DNA of 64,000 nucleotides, from the NCBI RefSeq assembly GCF_020447305.1, contig NZ_CP095732.1:893501-957500 (forward strand). Direction: 5' to 3'. The translations under genes and the position numbers were made by a program. Of the stretch, positions 46,386 to 55,774 are shown one piece after another. The stretch is from Abyssibius alkaniclasticus (GTDB lineage Bacteria > Pseudomonadota > Alphaproteobacteria > Rhodobacterales > Rhodobacteraceae). Within the stretch, counting starts at the first letter, position 1. Each line of letters opens with the position of its first letter. The notes under the pieces were generated by a model. That model was not told where the DNA came from. It searched no databases and worked only from the letters and a program-made list of their open reading frames with translations.

Positions 46386-46835
46386 TCACACTCCGGTCGA
46401 GCCAAAGCCGCCGAAGCCGCGCGCGGTCGGGCTCAGGCGATCGGTTTCAACAATTTTGGCGCGCAAAACCTGCGCCAGCACGGCTTGGGCGATACGTTCG
46501 CCATGTGCGATGGTCACGGGCGTATCCGACAGGTTCACCATGATCACCCCGACTTCGCCGCGATAATCGCTGTCAATCGTGCCCGGCGCGTTCAGAATGG
46601 TCAGCCCGAGTTTGAGCGCAAGGCCCGAGCGCGGGCGGATTTGAACCTCATGGCCCGGCGCAATTTCAAAATGAAGCCCGGTGGGCACCAGCGCACGACC
46701 CAGCGGCGGCAGGGTCAGGTTTTCGCCCATAAGGTCGGCGCGCAAATCCATGCCCGCAGCCCCGGCGGTTTCATAGGCGGGCAGGGGTAGCATGGCATCG
46801 GCCCATGCGGCGCGGGCAATGTGCAAGATGCTCAT
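46386..46835 (-). CDS. dut: dUTP diphosphatase
   Basis: 149 residues; trimeric all-beta enzyme hydrolysing dUTP to dUMP. The five motifs are visible, including [23 protein letters not shown] and the C-terminal [11 protein letters not shown]. It feeds dUMP to ThyX, which is also in the window. Overlaps coaBC by ATGA. Confidence 0.97.
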   Translation of the reverse strand: MSILHIARAAWADAMLPLPAYETAGAAGMDLRADLMGENLTLPPLGRALVPTGLHFEIAPGHEVQIRPRSGLALKLGLTILNAPGTIDSDYRGEVGVIMVNLSDTPVTIAHGERIAQAVLAQVLRAKIVETDRLSPTARGFGGFGSTGV

Positions 46836-48043
46836 GCCTGCCCCCCCAAGGCATCGGCAATGCGCGCGGCAAGTCGCCTGGCCACTTCGGCCTTTGCGGC
46901 GCGCGGCCAGGTTTCGGCACCTGCCGCAGTGATCAGCGTCACCGCATTCTCATCGCCGCCCATGATGCCGGTTTCGGGGCGCACATCATTGGCGACGATC
47001 CAGTCACAGCCCTTGCGAAGGCGCTTTTCGCTGGCATTTCTGACCACATCATCGGTTTCCGCCGCAAAGCCCACCACAAGGCGCGGGCGGTTTTTGCCCC
47101 AGTTTGCGATGGTTTTCAGAATGTCGGGGTTTTCGGTGAATTGCAGCGCGGGCAGTGCGCCGCTTTCGGTTTTCTTGATCTTGCTGCTGGTCTGCTCCGC
47201 CATGCGCCAATCGGCCACCGCCGCCGCGCAAATGGCGGCATCAAGCCCTATTTTCGCGGCATTTTCCACCGCTGCCAGCATCTCGGCCGCGGTTTCAACC
47301 TTCACCACATTCACCCCCAAAGGCGGCGGCACGCTGGCCGGGCCGGTGATGAACTCGACCTGCGCGCCCAAAGCCGCAAGTGCCGCCGCAATCGCCGTGC
47401 CCTGCGCACCGGATGAGCGGTTGGCGATATAGCGCACCGGGTCAATCGGCTCATGTGTGGGGCCGGAGGTGACAAGAATGCGTTTGCCCTTCAGCGGCCC
47501 GTTGCCCAGCAGCGCGGCGATGGCAGAGAAAATCTCGGCAGGCTCGGCAAGGCGACCGGGGCCAAACTCGCCACAGGCCATATCGCCTTCATCCGGGCCG
47601 ATACGTTGAATGCCATCGGCGGCCAGTTGCGCCAGATTGCGCTGCGTGGCCGGGTGCAGCCACATGCGCACATTCATGGCGGGGGCAATCAGCACCGGTT
47701 TATCGGTGGCCAAAAGCAGGGTGCTGGCCAGATCATTGGCAATGCCATGCGCCATTTTGGCCAGCAAATCCGCCGTTGCGGGGGCCACAACCACCAGATC
47801 GGCGGCGCGCGAAAGCTGGATATGGCCCATCTCCGCCTCGTCATTCAGATCGAACAGCGCCTCGTTCAGCTTTTCACCAGCCAGAGCAGACACCGAAAGC
47901 GGGGTCACGAACTCGGCGCCTGCCTTGGTCAGCACGGGCCGCACTTTCACCCCCGCCTCACGCAGCAAGCGGATGAGCAGCAGAGATTTATAGGCCGCAA
48001 TCCCGCCGCCGATAATCAGCAAAATGGATTTACCCTGCATCAT
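46832..48043 (-). CDS. coaBC: Bifunctional phosphopantothenoylcysteine decarboxylase / phosphopantothenate--cysteine ligase
   Basis: 403 residues; two steps of coenzyme A synthesis. The N-terminal CoaC flavodomain has [20 protein letters not shown] and the signature APAMNVRMW; the C-terminal CoaB domain has [20 protein letters not shown] and [12 protein letters not shown]. Next upstream gene is divergent cobU. Confidence 0.96.
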   Translation of the reverse strand: MMQGKSILLIIGGGIAAYKSLLLIRLLREAGVKVRPVLTKAGAEFVTPLSVSALAGEKLNEALFDLNDEAEMGHIQLSRAADLVVVAPATADLLAKMAHGIANDLASTLLLATDKPVLIAPAMNVRMWLHPATQRNLAQLAADGIQRIGPDEGDMACGEFGPGRLAEPAEIFSAIAALLGNGPLKGKRILVTSGPTHEPIDPVRYIANRSSGAQGTAIAAALAALGAQVEFITGPASVPPPLGVNVVKVETAAEMLAAVENAAKIGLDAAICAAAVADWRMAEQTSSKIKKTESGALPALQFTENPDILKTIANWGKNRPRLVVGFAAETDDVVRNASEKRLRKGCDWIVANDVRPETGIMGGDENAVTLITAAGAETWPRAAKAEVARRLAARIADALGGQA

Positions 48044-48212
48044 GCCACCTTCTGGTTAACCCTGAGATACAGGTGTATATCATACCAATCCCCGCATTCT
48101 AACTGTATTTAAGCCGCGATCAGGCGCCATGACGCTAACGTGAAGGTTTGGCTTGCTTTTTTGCCCCCGGCTTTGTTTATGTTCCTGCGATTGGTTAACA
48201 ACAGGCGATGCT

Positions 48213-48743
48213 GTGTCGGGAAAATTTCCAAAAATTTCGCTCATCCTGGGTGGGGCGAGTTCGGGGAAATCGGCTTTTGCCGAACAGCATGTGCTGAAAT
48301 CGGGCCGCAAGCCGGTTTATATGGCCACCTGCACCGCCGATGATGCTGAAATGCAGGCCCGTATCCGCCGCCACCGCGAGCGCCGCGATGGCCGCTGGCG
48401 CGAGCTGGAAGTGCCGCTGGAACTGGCCAATGCGCTGGGCTGGATCGCGGCGGACGAAATAGTTCTGGTCGATTGCATGACCCTGTGGCTGAGCAACCTG
48501 ATGGAGGCCGAGCGCGATATCGACGAGGCGCTGGCGTTGTTTTTGCGGCAGATGCAGGCCTGCGCGCAGCCGATCGTGCTGGTCAGCAACGAGCTTGGCA
48601 TGGGGCTGGTGCCGGAAACCTCGCTTGGCCGCCGCTTTCGCGACCAGCAGGGCAAGATCAACCAAAGCCTTGCCAAAGCCGCCGATGTGGTGACCTTTGT
48701 GGCCGCTGGCCTGCCGCTCACGCTCAAGGGCAAGCTGCCATGA
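48213..48743 (+). CDS. cobU: Adenosylcobinamide kinase / adenosylcobinamide-phosphate guanylyltransferase
   Basis: 176 residues from the GTG at 48213, the usual length. The P-loop ILGGASSGKSAFAE, DCMTLWLSNLM and SNELGMGLVPETSLGRRFRD are CobU/CobP signatures. Acts in cobalamin nucleotide loop assembly and salvage. The longer frame to 48153 is Cys-rich and unlike the family. Overlaps cobC by 4 nt. Confidence 0.94.
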   Translation: MSGKFPKISLILGGASSGKSAFAEQHVLKSGRKPVYMATCTADDAEMQARIRRHRERRDGRWRELEVPLELANALGWIAADEIVLVDCMTLWLSNLMEAERDIDEALALFLRQMQACAQPIVLVSNELGMGLVPETSLGRRFRDQQGKINQSLAKAADVVTFVAAGLPLTLKGKLP

Positions 48744-49318
48744 GCCTGCGGCTCTGGCTGGTGCGCCACGGGCCGACCCATGCCAAAGCGCCGGTTGGCT
48801 GGCGCGACCTGCCCGCCGATCTGAGCGACGGGGCCGCCATTGCGCGGTTGCGCGCCGCCCTGCCCGAAGCAGCGCCGCTCATTTCATCCGACCTTGGCCG
48901 CGCGGTCACGACCGGCGATACACTCGTCAGCGGCGCGCGCCTTGCGCATGATGCCGCGCTGCGCGAGATCAATTTCGGGCGCTGGGACGGTGTGCCGCAT
49001 GATGCGCTGCCCGCCGTAGACGCCCCGCTGGCGCGCCGGTTCTGGGAGCAGCCCGGCGACATTGCCCCGCCCGAGGGCGAAAGCTGGAACATGATGGCGG
49101 CGCGGGTGGCCGGCGCTGTCGACAGGCTTTGCGCAAGCAATACCGGCGATCTGGTCATCGTGGCGCATTTCGGCGCGCTGCTCTCGATCATCCAGCGCGC
49201 TGCCGCCATGCCGCCCGCCGCGGCGTTTTCCTTTACGCTTGCACCCCTGTCGCTGAGCCGGGTCGATTATCTGGCGCCGGGCAAATGGCGCGTCGAGCGG
49301 GTTAATCACTGCCCGTAA
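48740..49318 (+). CDS. cobC: Histidine phosphatase, probable alpha-ribazole phosphatase
   Basis: 192 residues. The phosphohistidine site is LVRHGPTHAK and the second His is in VIVAHFGALLS; REINFGRWDG is the usual mid-domain motif. Pairing with cobU supports the CobC role in removing phosphate from alpha-ribazole phosphate or adenosylcobalamin phosphate, though the superfamily is broad. Confidence 0.85.
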   Translation: MSLRLWLVRHGPTHAKAPVGWRDLPADLSDGAAIARLRAALPEAAPLISSDLGRAVTTGDTLVSGARLAHDAALREINFGRWDGVPHDALPAVDAPLARRFWEQPGDIAPPEGESWNMMAARVAGAVDRLCASNTGDLVIVAHFGALLSIIQRAAAMPPAAAFSFTLAPLSLSRVDYLAPGKWRVERVNHCP

Positions 49319-49391
49319 TGGCATTGCGCAGAATTGCTGATTGGACGGGTGCCGCGCCCTGTGCTGTTCTGAGGAAAAGCCGGAGGATTGC

Positions 49392-50270
49392 ATGACACAT
49401 GAACTTGCCATTGGCGACAGAACCTATTCAAGCTGGTCGCTGCGCGGCTGGCTGGCCTTTGCCGGTTTTAACATTCCGCTCACCACCCGCAAGGCGCGCA
49501 TGTATTCGCCCGAATTTGCCGCCCTTCTGGCCGATTTCGCCCCCGCACGGTTGGTGCCTGCCGCGCGTATCAACGGCACGGTGGTGTGGGACACTCTGGC
49601 GATTGCCGAAACCCTGGCCGAGCTTTACCCCGAAAAACATCTTTGGCCTGCTGCCCCGACCGCGCGCGCCCATGCCCGCGCCATTGTCGCCGAAATGCAT
49701 TCGGGCTTTGTTGCCCTGCGCAGCGCCTGCACGATGAACCTGCGCCATAGCTATGCGGGCTTTACGCCCAAAGCCGAGGTGCTTGCCGATGTGGCGCGGG
49801 TTGAACAGCTTTGGGAAAGCTGCGCGGCGCATGATGAAAGCGGCGGCGGCTGGCTCTTTGGCCACTATTCGCTGGCCGATGTGTTCTATGCGCCGGTTGC
49901 GACGCGCATCGCAACCTATAACCTGCCCGTTGGGCCGCGCGCGCAAACCTATGTCGCAAAAAGCCTGGCGTTTCCGGCCTTTCGCCGCTGGCGCGCGATG
50001 GGTCTGGCCGAGGGCTTTGTGCAGCCGGGCTATGACCTTGACCTGCCCAGCAGCCCCTGGCCCGGCCCGACCCCGCTTGCCGCGCGGGCTGTTGAAGGCA
50101 AGGCGGCGATTAACACGCTATGCCCCTATTCCGGCAAGCCCGTGGCGGCAAATGCGCTGTTGGAGATTGACGGGCAGGTCATCGGCTTTTGCAACCCCTT
50201 CTGCCGCGACAAGACCCTGCACGACCCCGAAGCCTGGCCCGAAACGATGGCGCTTCTCACCGGGCGTTAA
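49392..50270 (+). CDS. Glutathione S-transferase with extra C-terminal Cys-containing domain
   Basis: 292 residues. The N-terminal thioredoxin-like half starts LAIGDRTYSSWSLRGWLAFA, then DTLAIAETLAELYPEKHLWP, and the all-helical half ends near residue 225. The last 55 residues carry CPYSGKPV and CNPFCRDKTLHDPE, a small domain with three cysteines absent from normal GSTs (about 220 residues) that looks like a metal-binding YHS-type fold. Substrate unknown. Confidence 0.87.
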   Translation: MTHELAIGDRTYSSWSLRGWLAFAGFNIPLTTRKARMYSPEFAALLADFAPARLVPAARINGTVVWDTLAIAETLAELYPEKHLWPAAPTARAHARAIVAEMHSGFVALRSACTMNLRHSYAGFTPKAEVLADVARVEQLWESCAAHDESGGGWLFGHYSLADVFYAPVATRIATYNLPVGPRAQTYVAKSLAFPAFRRWRAMGLAEGFVQPGYDLDLPSSPWPGPTPLAARAVEGKAAINTLCPYSGKPVAANALLEIDGQVIGFCNPFCRDKTLHDPEAWPETMALLTGR

Positions 50271-50318
50271 CACCCAATTAACCCTGTTTGGCGCATCGTG
50301 GCGGCGAGTGGGGGCAGG

Positions 50319-51821
50319 ATGCAGGCGATCAGTTATACAGTGGCGTTTCACGGGGTGGAGCCGCGCCTTGTGGAGGTGCAGGTTGCGGTCTCGCCCGGCC
50401 TGCCGGCCTTTGCAATTGTCGGCCTGCCCGACAAGGCGGTGAGCGAGGCGCGCGAGCGGGTGCGCGCCACGATATCAGCACTTGGCCTTGCCCTGCCCGC
50501 CAAGCGCATTACCGTCAATCTTGCACCTGCCGACCTGCCCAAGGAAGGTTCGCATTTCGATCTGCCCATCGCGCTGACCCTGCTGGCCGCGATGGAGGCA
50601 TTGCCGATTGACCAGATCGGCGAGGTTCTGTCCTTGGGCGAGCTATCGCTCGACGGGCGGTTGGTGGCGGTTGCGGGTGCCTTGCCCGCAGCACTTGCGG
50701 CGGCCGAGAATAATTGCACGCTGATCTGCCCGGCGGATTGTGGCGCCGAGGCGGCATGGGTTGAAGCGGCGCGCGTGCTGGCGCCTGAAAGCGTGCTGGC
50801 CATCATCAACCATTTCGCCGGACGCGCGGTGATGAACGATGCCAGCCCCGGCGAGGTGCGCGCGCCTGACAGGCAGCGCGACATGGCCGATGTGCGCGGG
50901 CAGGAGCGCGCCAAGCGCGCGCTGGAAATTGCCGCCGCCGGGCGGCACAATCTGTTAATGGTTGGCCCGCCGGGGGCGGGCAAGTCGATGATGGCGGCGC
51001 GCCTGCCGGGCCTTCTGCCGCCGCTCAGCGCCGCCGAGGCGCTGGAAACCTCGATGATCCATTCGGTGGCCGGGCTGCTCGATGCGGGCGGCATTTCGCG
51101 CACGCGCCCCTACCGTGCCCCGCATCATTCGGCCAGTATGCCGGCGATTGTGGGTGGCGGGCGTGGCGCCAAGCCGGGCGAGATCAGCCTTGCGCATAAT
51201 GGTGTGCTATTTCTGGACGAGCTGCCCGAATTTCCGCGCCCCGTGCTGGAAACCCTGCGCCAGCCGCTGGAAACCGGCGATGTCATGGTTGCGCGCGCCA
51301 ATGCGCATGTGCGCTACCCTTGCGCCTTCATGCTGGTTGCTGCCGCCAACCCCTGCCGTTGCGGCTGGATGAGCGACCCGGCACAAGCCTGCAGCCGCGC
51401 CCCCAAATGCGGCGATGACTATATGGGCCGAATTTCCGGCCCGCTGCTCGACCGGTTCGATCTGCGCATAGATGTGCCCGCCACGGCGATCAGCGATTTG
51501 CAAAAGCTGCAACCGGGCGAGCCGAGTGCCGCCATTGCCGCGCGCGTAACCGCCGCGCGTGATCTGCAGCGCAGCCGCTACGCCAGCAAGGGGATAACCA
51601 CAAATGCACAGGTTGAAGGCGACCATCTGATCGCGGTTGCCGCCCCCGATGCGGCGGCTTTGGCCTTGCTCGGGCAGGTGGCCAGCCGGTTCAGCCTGTC
51701 GGCCCGCGCCTATCATCGTATTTTGCGCGTGGCGCGCACGATTGCCGATCTGGCGGGCGCGGAGTCTGTGGGCAAGGCGCATATCGCCGAGGCGGTGGCT
51801 TATCGAATTGGGCAAGGTTAG
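50319..51821 (+). CDS. comM: YifB/ComM family Mg chelatase-like AAA+ ATPase
   Basis: 500 residues. N-terminal Lon-S5-like domain (ITVNLAPADLPKEGSHFDLP), AAA+ core with Walker A GPPGAGKSMMAARLPG and Walker B LFLDELPEF, then the NPCRCGW zinc-type region and a C-terminal lid (SLSARAYHRILRVARTIADL). ComM promotes branch migration during natural transformation in other bacteria; comF is also present in this window. Confidence 0.93.
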   Translation: MQAISYTVAFHGVEPRLVEVQVAVSPGLPAFAIVGLPDKAVSEARERVRATISALGLALPAKRITVNLAPADLPKEGSHFDLPIALTLLAAMEALPIDQIGEVLSLGELSLDGRLVAVAGALPAALAAAENNCTLICPADCGAEAAWVEAARVLAPESVLAIINHFAGRAVMNDASPGEVRAPDRQRDMADVRGQERAKRALEIAAAGRHNLLMVGPPGAGKSMMAARLPGLLPPLSAAEALETSMIHSVAGLLDAGGISRTRPYRAPHHSASMPAIVGGGRGAKPGEISLAHNGVLFLDELPEFPRPVLETLRQPLETGDVMVARANAHVRYPCAFMLVAAANPCRCGWMSDPAQACSRAPKCGDDYMGRISGPLLDRFDLRIDVPATAISDLQKLQPGEPSAAIAARVTAARDLQRSRYASKGITTNAQVEGDHLIAVAAPDAAALALLGQVASRFSLSARAYHRILRVARTIADLAGAESVGKAHIAEAVAYRIGQG

Positions 51822-51882
51822 CGCCGGTCGTGGGGGCAGATGCCTCCGGCGGGGATATTTTAGAGCAAAAGATGGCGGCGGG

Positions 51883-52116
51883 TCAGTCTTGATTGGCGCG
51901 GCGTTGATACCAGTTCAGCACATAAAGGCGGATGGCGGTGGCCAGCCCGCATGTGCCGATGCGCTGGCTGTCGATTTCATTGGCAAGCTCGGTAATGGTC
52001 TGGCCGTTTTCGGCGGCAATCTGGCGAAAGGCGCGCCAGAACGGGTCTTCCAGCGAGACCGAGGTGCGGTGGCCTTTGAGGGTGAGCGAATGTTTGACGG
52101 GGCGCGCATCAGCCAT
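51883..52116 (-). CDS. Ribbon-helix-helix protein
   Basis: 77 residues from 52116. GHRTSVSLEDPFWRAFRQIA followed by NGQTITELANEID fits the RHH_4 family, with IRLYVLNWYQ at the end. A DNA-binding role is probable. It overlaps the small DUF4169 gene by 8 nt and is last in the fumC operon. Confidence 0.87.
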   Translation of the reverse strand: MADARPVKHSLTLKGHRTSVSLEDPFWRAFRQIAAENGQTITELANEIDSQRIGTCGLATAIRLYVLNWYQRRANQD

Positions 52117-52288
52117 CGCGCTTATGCCCGTCATGGTCGCGCGCTGCCTTGGCGGCGCGGGCGGCGTGCAGGTCGCGCGCGGGCTTGGTTTGGCCGTGGC
52201 GTGCGGCATTCTCATCGCCCTTGCGGGCCGCTTCGGCGCGCGCGGCGGATTTGCGCGCGCGCTTCAGGTTGATCGGCTTGCCGTTCAC
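52109..52288 (-). CDS. DUF4169 microprotein
   Basis: 59 residues from a GTG at 52288 that overlaps the fumC stop as GTGA; TGA at 52111-52109. The sequence starts [20 protein letters not shown] and is rich in Ala, Arg and Lys, predicted helical. This is the DUF4169 pattern found between fumC and an RHH gene in related bacteria. Function unknown. It is translationally coupled on both sides. Confidence 0.85.
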   Translation of the reverse strand: MNGKPINLKRARKSAARAEAARKGDENAARHGQTKPARDLHAARAAKAARDHDGHKRDG

Positions 52289-53676
52289 TTCGGCCCGATC
52301 ATGTCTTCGGGGCGCACGACGGCATCGAAGGTTTCACCATCGACAAAGCCAAGGGCAATCGCCTCTTCGCGCAAGGTCGTGCCGTTCTTATGCGCGGTTT
52401 TGGCGACTTTCGTGGCGTTGTCATAGCCGATTGTGGGGGCAAGTGCTGTCACCAGCATCAGGCTTTCTTTCATCAACGCATCGATCCGCTTCACATTGGC
52501 CTGCGTTCCAACCACCATATGATCGGTGAAGCTGGCGGCCGCGTCGCCCAGCAATTGCATGGATTGCAGCACGTTATAGCTCATCATCGGGTTATAGACG
52601 TTGAGTTCGAAATGGCCCTGCGAGCCTGCAAAACCCACGGCAGCGTCGTTGCCCATGACCTGGGCGCAAACCATTGTCAGCGCCTCGGCCTGCGTGGGGT
52701 TGACCTTGCCGGGCATGATCGAGGAGCCGGGTTCGTTTTCCGGCAGGATCAGCTCACCAAGGCCGGAGCGCGGGCCGGAGCCGAGCAGGCGCATGTCATT
52801 GGCGATTTTGAACAGGCTGGCGGCCACGGTTTTCAGCGCGCCGGAGAACATGACCATTGCATCATGGGCAGCGAGGGCTTCAAACTTGTTGGGTGCGGTC
52901 ACAAAGGGCAGGCCGGTGATGGTGGCGATTTCGGCCGCCACGCGCGTATCCCATCCCTTTTTGGTGTTGAGGCCCGTGCCAACCGCGGTGCCGCCCTGGG
53001 CAAGTTCGTATATATCGGGCAGACAGGCCTTTACCCGTTCAATGCCCTTGGCCACCTGATGCGCATAGCCGCCAAATTCCTGCCCAAGCGTGAGCGGGGT
53101 TGCGTCTTGCGTATGGGTGCGGCCGATTTTGATGATGTCTTTGAATTCATCGGACTTCGCCACCAGCGCGCCGTGCAGCTTGTTCAGGCCCGGCAGCAAT
53201 GTATCACGCGCCATCATGCCAATGGCGACATGCATGGCGGTGGGGAATGTGTCGTTCGAGGACTGGCCCATATTGCAATGGTCATTCGGATGCACAGGCT
53301 TTTTGGAGCCCATGACCCCGCCGAGCATTTCAATCGCCCGGTTCGAGATGACCTCATTGGCGTTCATGTTGGATTGCGTGCCCGAGCCGGTTTGCCACAC
53401 GACCAGCGGGAAATTATCGTCAAACTTGCCTTCGATCACCTCGGTTGCGGCGGCGGCGATGGTTTGGCCAAGCGCCGCATCCATATCGCCCTGCGCCACA
53501 TTGACCAGCGCACAGGCTTTCTTGATCACGCCAAGCGCGCGGATGATGGCCACCGGCTGACGCTCCCAGCCGATCGGGAAGTTGATGATGCTGCGCTGGG
53601 TTTGCGCGCCCCAATATTTATCGGCGGGCACGTCAAGCGGGCCAAAGCTGTCGGTTTCGGTGCGCGTTGCAGTCAT
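52285..53676 (-). CDS. fumC: Class II fumarate hydratase
   Basis: 463 residues; iron-independent fumarase of the TCA cycle. The signature [15 protein letters not shown] and [17 protein letters not shown] and [18 protein letters not shown] are complete. The start at 53676 ([13 protein letters not shown]) has GGGAG 6 nt upstream. First gene of a three-gene unit with DUF4169 and RHH proteins. Confidence 0.97.
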   Translation of the reverse strand: MTATRTETDSFGPLDVPADKYWGAQTQRSIINFPIGWERQPVAIIRALGVIKKACALVNVAQGDMDAALGQTIAAAATEVIEGKFDDNFPLVVWQTGSGTQSNMNANEVISNRAIEMLGGVMGSKKPVHPNDHCNMGQSSNDTFPTAMHVAIGMMARDTLLPGLNKLHGALVAKSDEFKDIIKIGRTHTQDATPLTLGQEFGGYAHQVAKGIERVKACLPDIYELAQGGTAVGTGLNTKKGWDTRVAAEIATITGLPFVTAPNKFEALAAHDAMVMFSGALKTVAASLFKIANDMRLLGSGPRSGLGELILPENEPGSSIMPGKVNPTQAEALTMVCAQVMGNDAAVGFAGSQGHFELNVYNPMMSYNVLQSMQLLGDAAASFTDHMVVGTQANVKRIDALMKESLMLVTALAPTIGYDNATKVAKTAHKNGTTLREEAIALGFVDGETFDAVVRPEDMIGPK

Positions 53677-53754
53677 CTTGATACTCCCGATCAATGCGTT
53701 TGGCGCAGCTTTAACGCCGCGCAACAGAATTTCCAATGCGATTGTCGCGCCGCC

Positions 53755-54327
53755 CTAGGCCGGTTTGCGAAATACGTAAGAGCGCGCGGGCGGCAGGTTC
53801 ATCCAGATCTTGTCGCGCTTTTCCCAGGTCAGGCCCAAAGCCTCGCGCACGGGGGTGGCAACAGGGGGTTTGGGGCCATAGGTGAATTGCACATAGGCGC
53901 CGCCCGGCTGCATCAGCTTGAACGCGCCGCCGACAATGTTGTTTTGCACAGCCACGGGCATGGACAGAAGCGGCAGGCCGGAAACCACGCTGCGCACATT
54001 GGCAAGCTCAACCTCGCCCACGCGCTGGGCGTTCCAGTCCAGCACTGTGGCGCGCGGGAAACGCTGGCGCAGCAATTTGCAGAACGCCGCGTTCATTTCC
54101 AAAAGCACAAGATCGCCTTCATCAACCCCTGCCGCAAGAATGGATTCGGTGATTTTACCCGTGCCTGCACCAAGCTCGACAACCGCGCCGCCAAGGTCGA
54201 TCTCGGCGGCCATCTGGTCACCAAGCGCGCGCGATGACGGGGCCAGCGCCACGATGCGCCACGGGCGGCGCAGAAGTTGCGCTGTGAACAAGCCTAAATG
54301 TTTGTTACGTGTTACCGGCTGCTGCAT
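53755..54327 (-). CDS. SAM methyltransferase resembling phospholipid N-methyltransferase (PmtA/KsgA-like)
   Basis: 190 residues. RIVALAPSSRALGDQMAAEI, the SAM loop VVELGAGTGKITESILAAGV, LLEMNAAFCKLL and VVSGLPLLSM follow the rhizobial PmtA pattern, itself related to rRNA dimethylases. Phosphatidylcholine synthesis is possible but other lipid or RNA substrates cannot be excluded. Confidence 0.78.
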   Translation of the reverse strand: MQQPVTRNKHLGLFTAQLLRRPWRIVALAPSSRALGDQMAAEIDLGGAVVELGAGTGKITESILAAGVDEGDLVLLEMNAAFCKLLRQRFPRATVLDWNAQRVGEVELANVRSVVSGLPLLSMPVAVQNNIVGGAFKLMQPGGAYVQFTYGPKPPVATPVREALGLTWEKRDKIWMNLPPARSYVFRKPA

Positions 54328-54395
54328 TATGCCCCCGAGGGTTGATCCGCGCCTTTGATAAGGGGTTGAAGCGGCACTTTCCAGTCTGTTTCCGA

Positions 54396-54890
54396 CTAAT
54401 GCTTGCGGAACTTGTCAAGGCTTACAACCTCGGCGTCATGGCCCTTTTGCGGGCTGTCGGTGGTCTCGTCATCGTCATCCTGCGGCGCGACCTCGTCATC
54501 GGAGTCATCGTCATCGTCGCTGTCATGGGCATCAAAGCGCAGCCCGAACTCGACCGATGGGTCAACAAATGTCTGGATGGCGGCGAAGGGAATGACCATT
54601 GGTTCAGCCACGCCGCGCCCGCGCGGATCGTCGATATTCAGCGTCACGGTAAAACGGTCGGACATGACGGCAAGATTGTCATACCAGCCCTGAATGACAA
54701 TGGTCATGGTTTCGGGGTGCCGGTCGAACAGATGCGGCGCCATATCCACGCCTTTATGGGTGGTGTCGAATGTAATGTAGAAATGGTGGTTCCCCGGCAG
54801 GCCGTTCTCGGCCACATCGGAAAGGAGCGTGCGCAGCAAACCCTGCATCGCCTGATGCATCAGCTTGCCATAATTGATTCCGTCGCTCAT
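54396..54890 (-). CDS. sspB: ClpXP adaptor SspB (alpha type)
   Basis: 164 residues. An N-terminal ssrA-binding domain (INYGKLMHQAMQGLLRTLL, HHFYITFDTTHKGVDMA, VIPFAAIQTFVDPSVEFGLR), a highly acidic linker (about 15 Asp/Glu) and a short C-terminal ClpX-docking motif, VVSLDKFRK. It delivers ssrA-tagged proteins to ClpXP. GGAG precedes the ATG at 54890. The ssrA gene lies 75 nt upstream on the same strand. Confidence 0.94.
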   Translation of the reverse strand: MSDGINYGKLMHQAMQGLLRTLLSDVAENGLPGNHHFYITFDTTHKGVDMAPHLFDRHPETMTIVIQGWYDNLAVMSDRFTVTLNIDDPRGRGVAEPMVIPFAAIQTFVDPSVEFGLRFDAHDSDDDDDSDDEVAPQDDDDETTDSPQKGHDAEVVSLDKFRKH

Positions 54891-54965
54891 GCCGTCTCCA
54901 TGTTCCATGCGGGTAACTTAACGCAATTCTGCGCACTGTGAAGCCGATAGATTGTGAATTTGGCA

Positions 54966-55282
54966 TGAAGTGCAGGCTTCTGTTGCCAGGTGCCTGCGAA
55001 CCCCGCCTTACGCGGCTAGGCGCAAGGGCTTAGGTTTCGGTTTGGTTACTGCTTACGCAGCAACGGCCACCGGAGCATAATTGTTATTGGCAATTATACG
55101 ATTTACGCCGATAACGGTGGCAGTCAGCCGAGCGAAAGCATTACACCTTTAGACGTCCGTCGATCCTGTTTCGGCCCCCTCCGCCCGCCAATAACGGGAG
55201 TGTTGGTGGAGCCGCCGGGTACCGCCCCCGGGTCCGATCCGCTTATTACGTGCGCGTTTATCGCCATAGTTCCCGAGGGAAC
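54966..55282 (-). ncRNA. ssrA: Two-piece (circularly permuted) tmRNA
   Basis: The tag frame at 55091-55053 reads ANNNYAPVAVAA then TAA. The acceptor piece comes first on the minus strand: T-stem CCGGG/CCCGG and the 3' end GGCTCCACCA finishing at 55204. A 25-nt spacer follows, then the coding piece starts at about 55178 with GGGGCCGAAACAGGATCGAC. Its first seven bases pair with CGGCTCC of the acceptor end. This is the alphaproteobacterial permuted layout. A GTTCCC/GGGAAC hairpin at 55269-55282 marks the 5' side. Outer ends are estimated to within about 15 nt. Confidence 0.94.
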
Positions 55283-55288
55283 ACAGCC

Positions 55289-55317
55289 AATATAAGCGCT
55301 GGAGCGCGAAATGAGAA
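55289..55317 (-). promoter_or_regulatory. Candidate ssrA promoter
   Basis: On the minus strand TTCTCA, 17 nt, then TATATT, placing the start near 55282 at the first hairpin of ssrA. The -10 is good and the -35 weak. Confidence 0.5.
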
Positions 55318-55325
55318 GGGGCGGA

Positions 55326-55685
55326 TCAGGGGTTCGGTTCAAAAATTGCATAGATCTTGACAACCGGTTCAAGCGATTCCCATGTGCCGGTGAACCCGGC
55401 CTCGATGACAAAGGGCTGCTGGGGGCCAAATTCCTGGCGATTCCCGGCTTCATCGGTGAGTGCCGCGCGCCCGCTGAGCAGCACGCATAGCTCGTTTTCG
55501 GTGTAATTCACCCGCATTTTGCAGGCATCAGACGCCCAGTGACCGACATGAAATTGCCCGCTCGCATCGGAAAACGCGTTCCAAAGCTGAGTCGCCCCGC
55601 CACCGGATAGCAGCTTTTCACCCGCGATCTGATCGGTGCTGGGCGCTGTGCTGCGGGTAATGTTGTGAATGTGTTCAAGCGTCAT
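55326..55685 (-). CDS. Cupin-domain protein
   Basis: 119 residues. GQFHVGHWASDACKMRVNYT, ENELCVLLSGRAALTDEAGN and FVIEAGFTGTWESLEPVVKI form one cupin_3 barrel of the EutQ-like type. Metal-binding His residues are few, so it may be non-enzymatic. The ATG at 55685 is chosen because the longer frame runs through the palindromic repeats. Confidence 0.82.
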   Translation of the reverse strand: MTLEHIHNITRSTAPSTDQIAGEKLLSGGGATQLWNAFSDASGQFHVGHWASDACKMRVNYTENELCVLLSGRAALTDEAGNRQEFGPQQPFVIEAGFTGTWESLEPVVKIYAIFEPNP

Positions 55686-55701
55686 GATGGCCTCGCTGCG
55701 G

Positions 55702-55765
55702 GCTGCGCATTTATTGCGCAGCATGATGGGGTGGTCAAATGGTGCGCAATGAATGCGCACCCTAC
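55702..55765. repeat. REPIN-like palindrome pair, second locus
   Basis: GCTGCGCATTTATTGCGCAGC at 55702-55722 faces GGTGCGCAATGAATGCGCACC at 55742-adjacent 55741-55765, the latter identical to the 24.2-kb copy. It sits between the cupin and vWA genes. The first unit is a shortened variant. Confidence 0.8.
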
Positions 55766-55774
55766 GGGGTTTGG

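Noticed and set aside
52390..54237. 615-codon plus-strand frame opposite fumC and a methyltransferase
   Set aside because: It spans two clear minus-strand genes and their intergenic gap without any recognisable domain.
55124..55453. 109-codon minus-strand frame across the ssrA gene and the cupin 3' end
   Set aside because: The region folds as the acceptor and coding pieces of tmRNA and contains the tag frame; a protein here is not supported.
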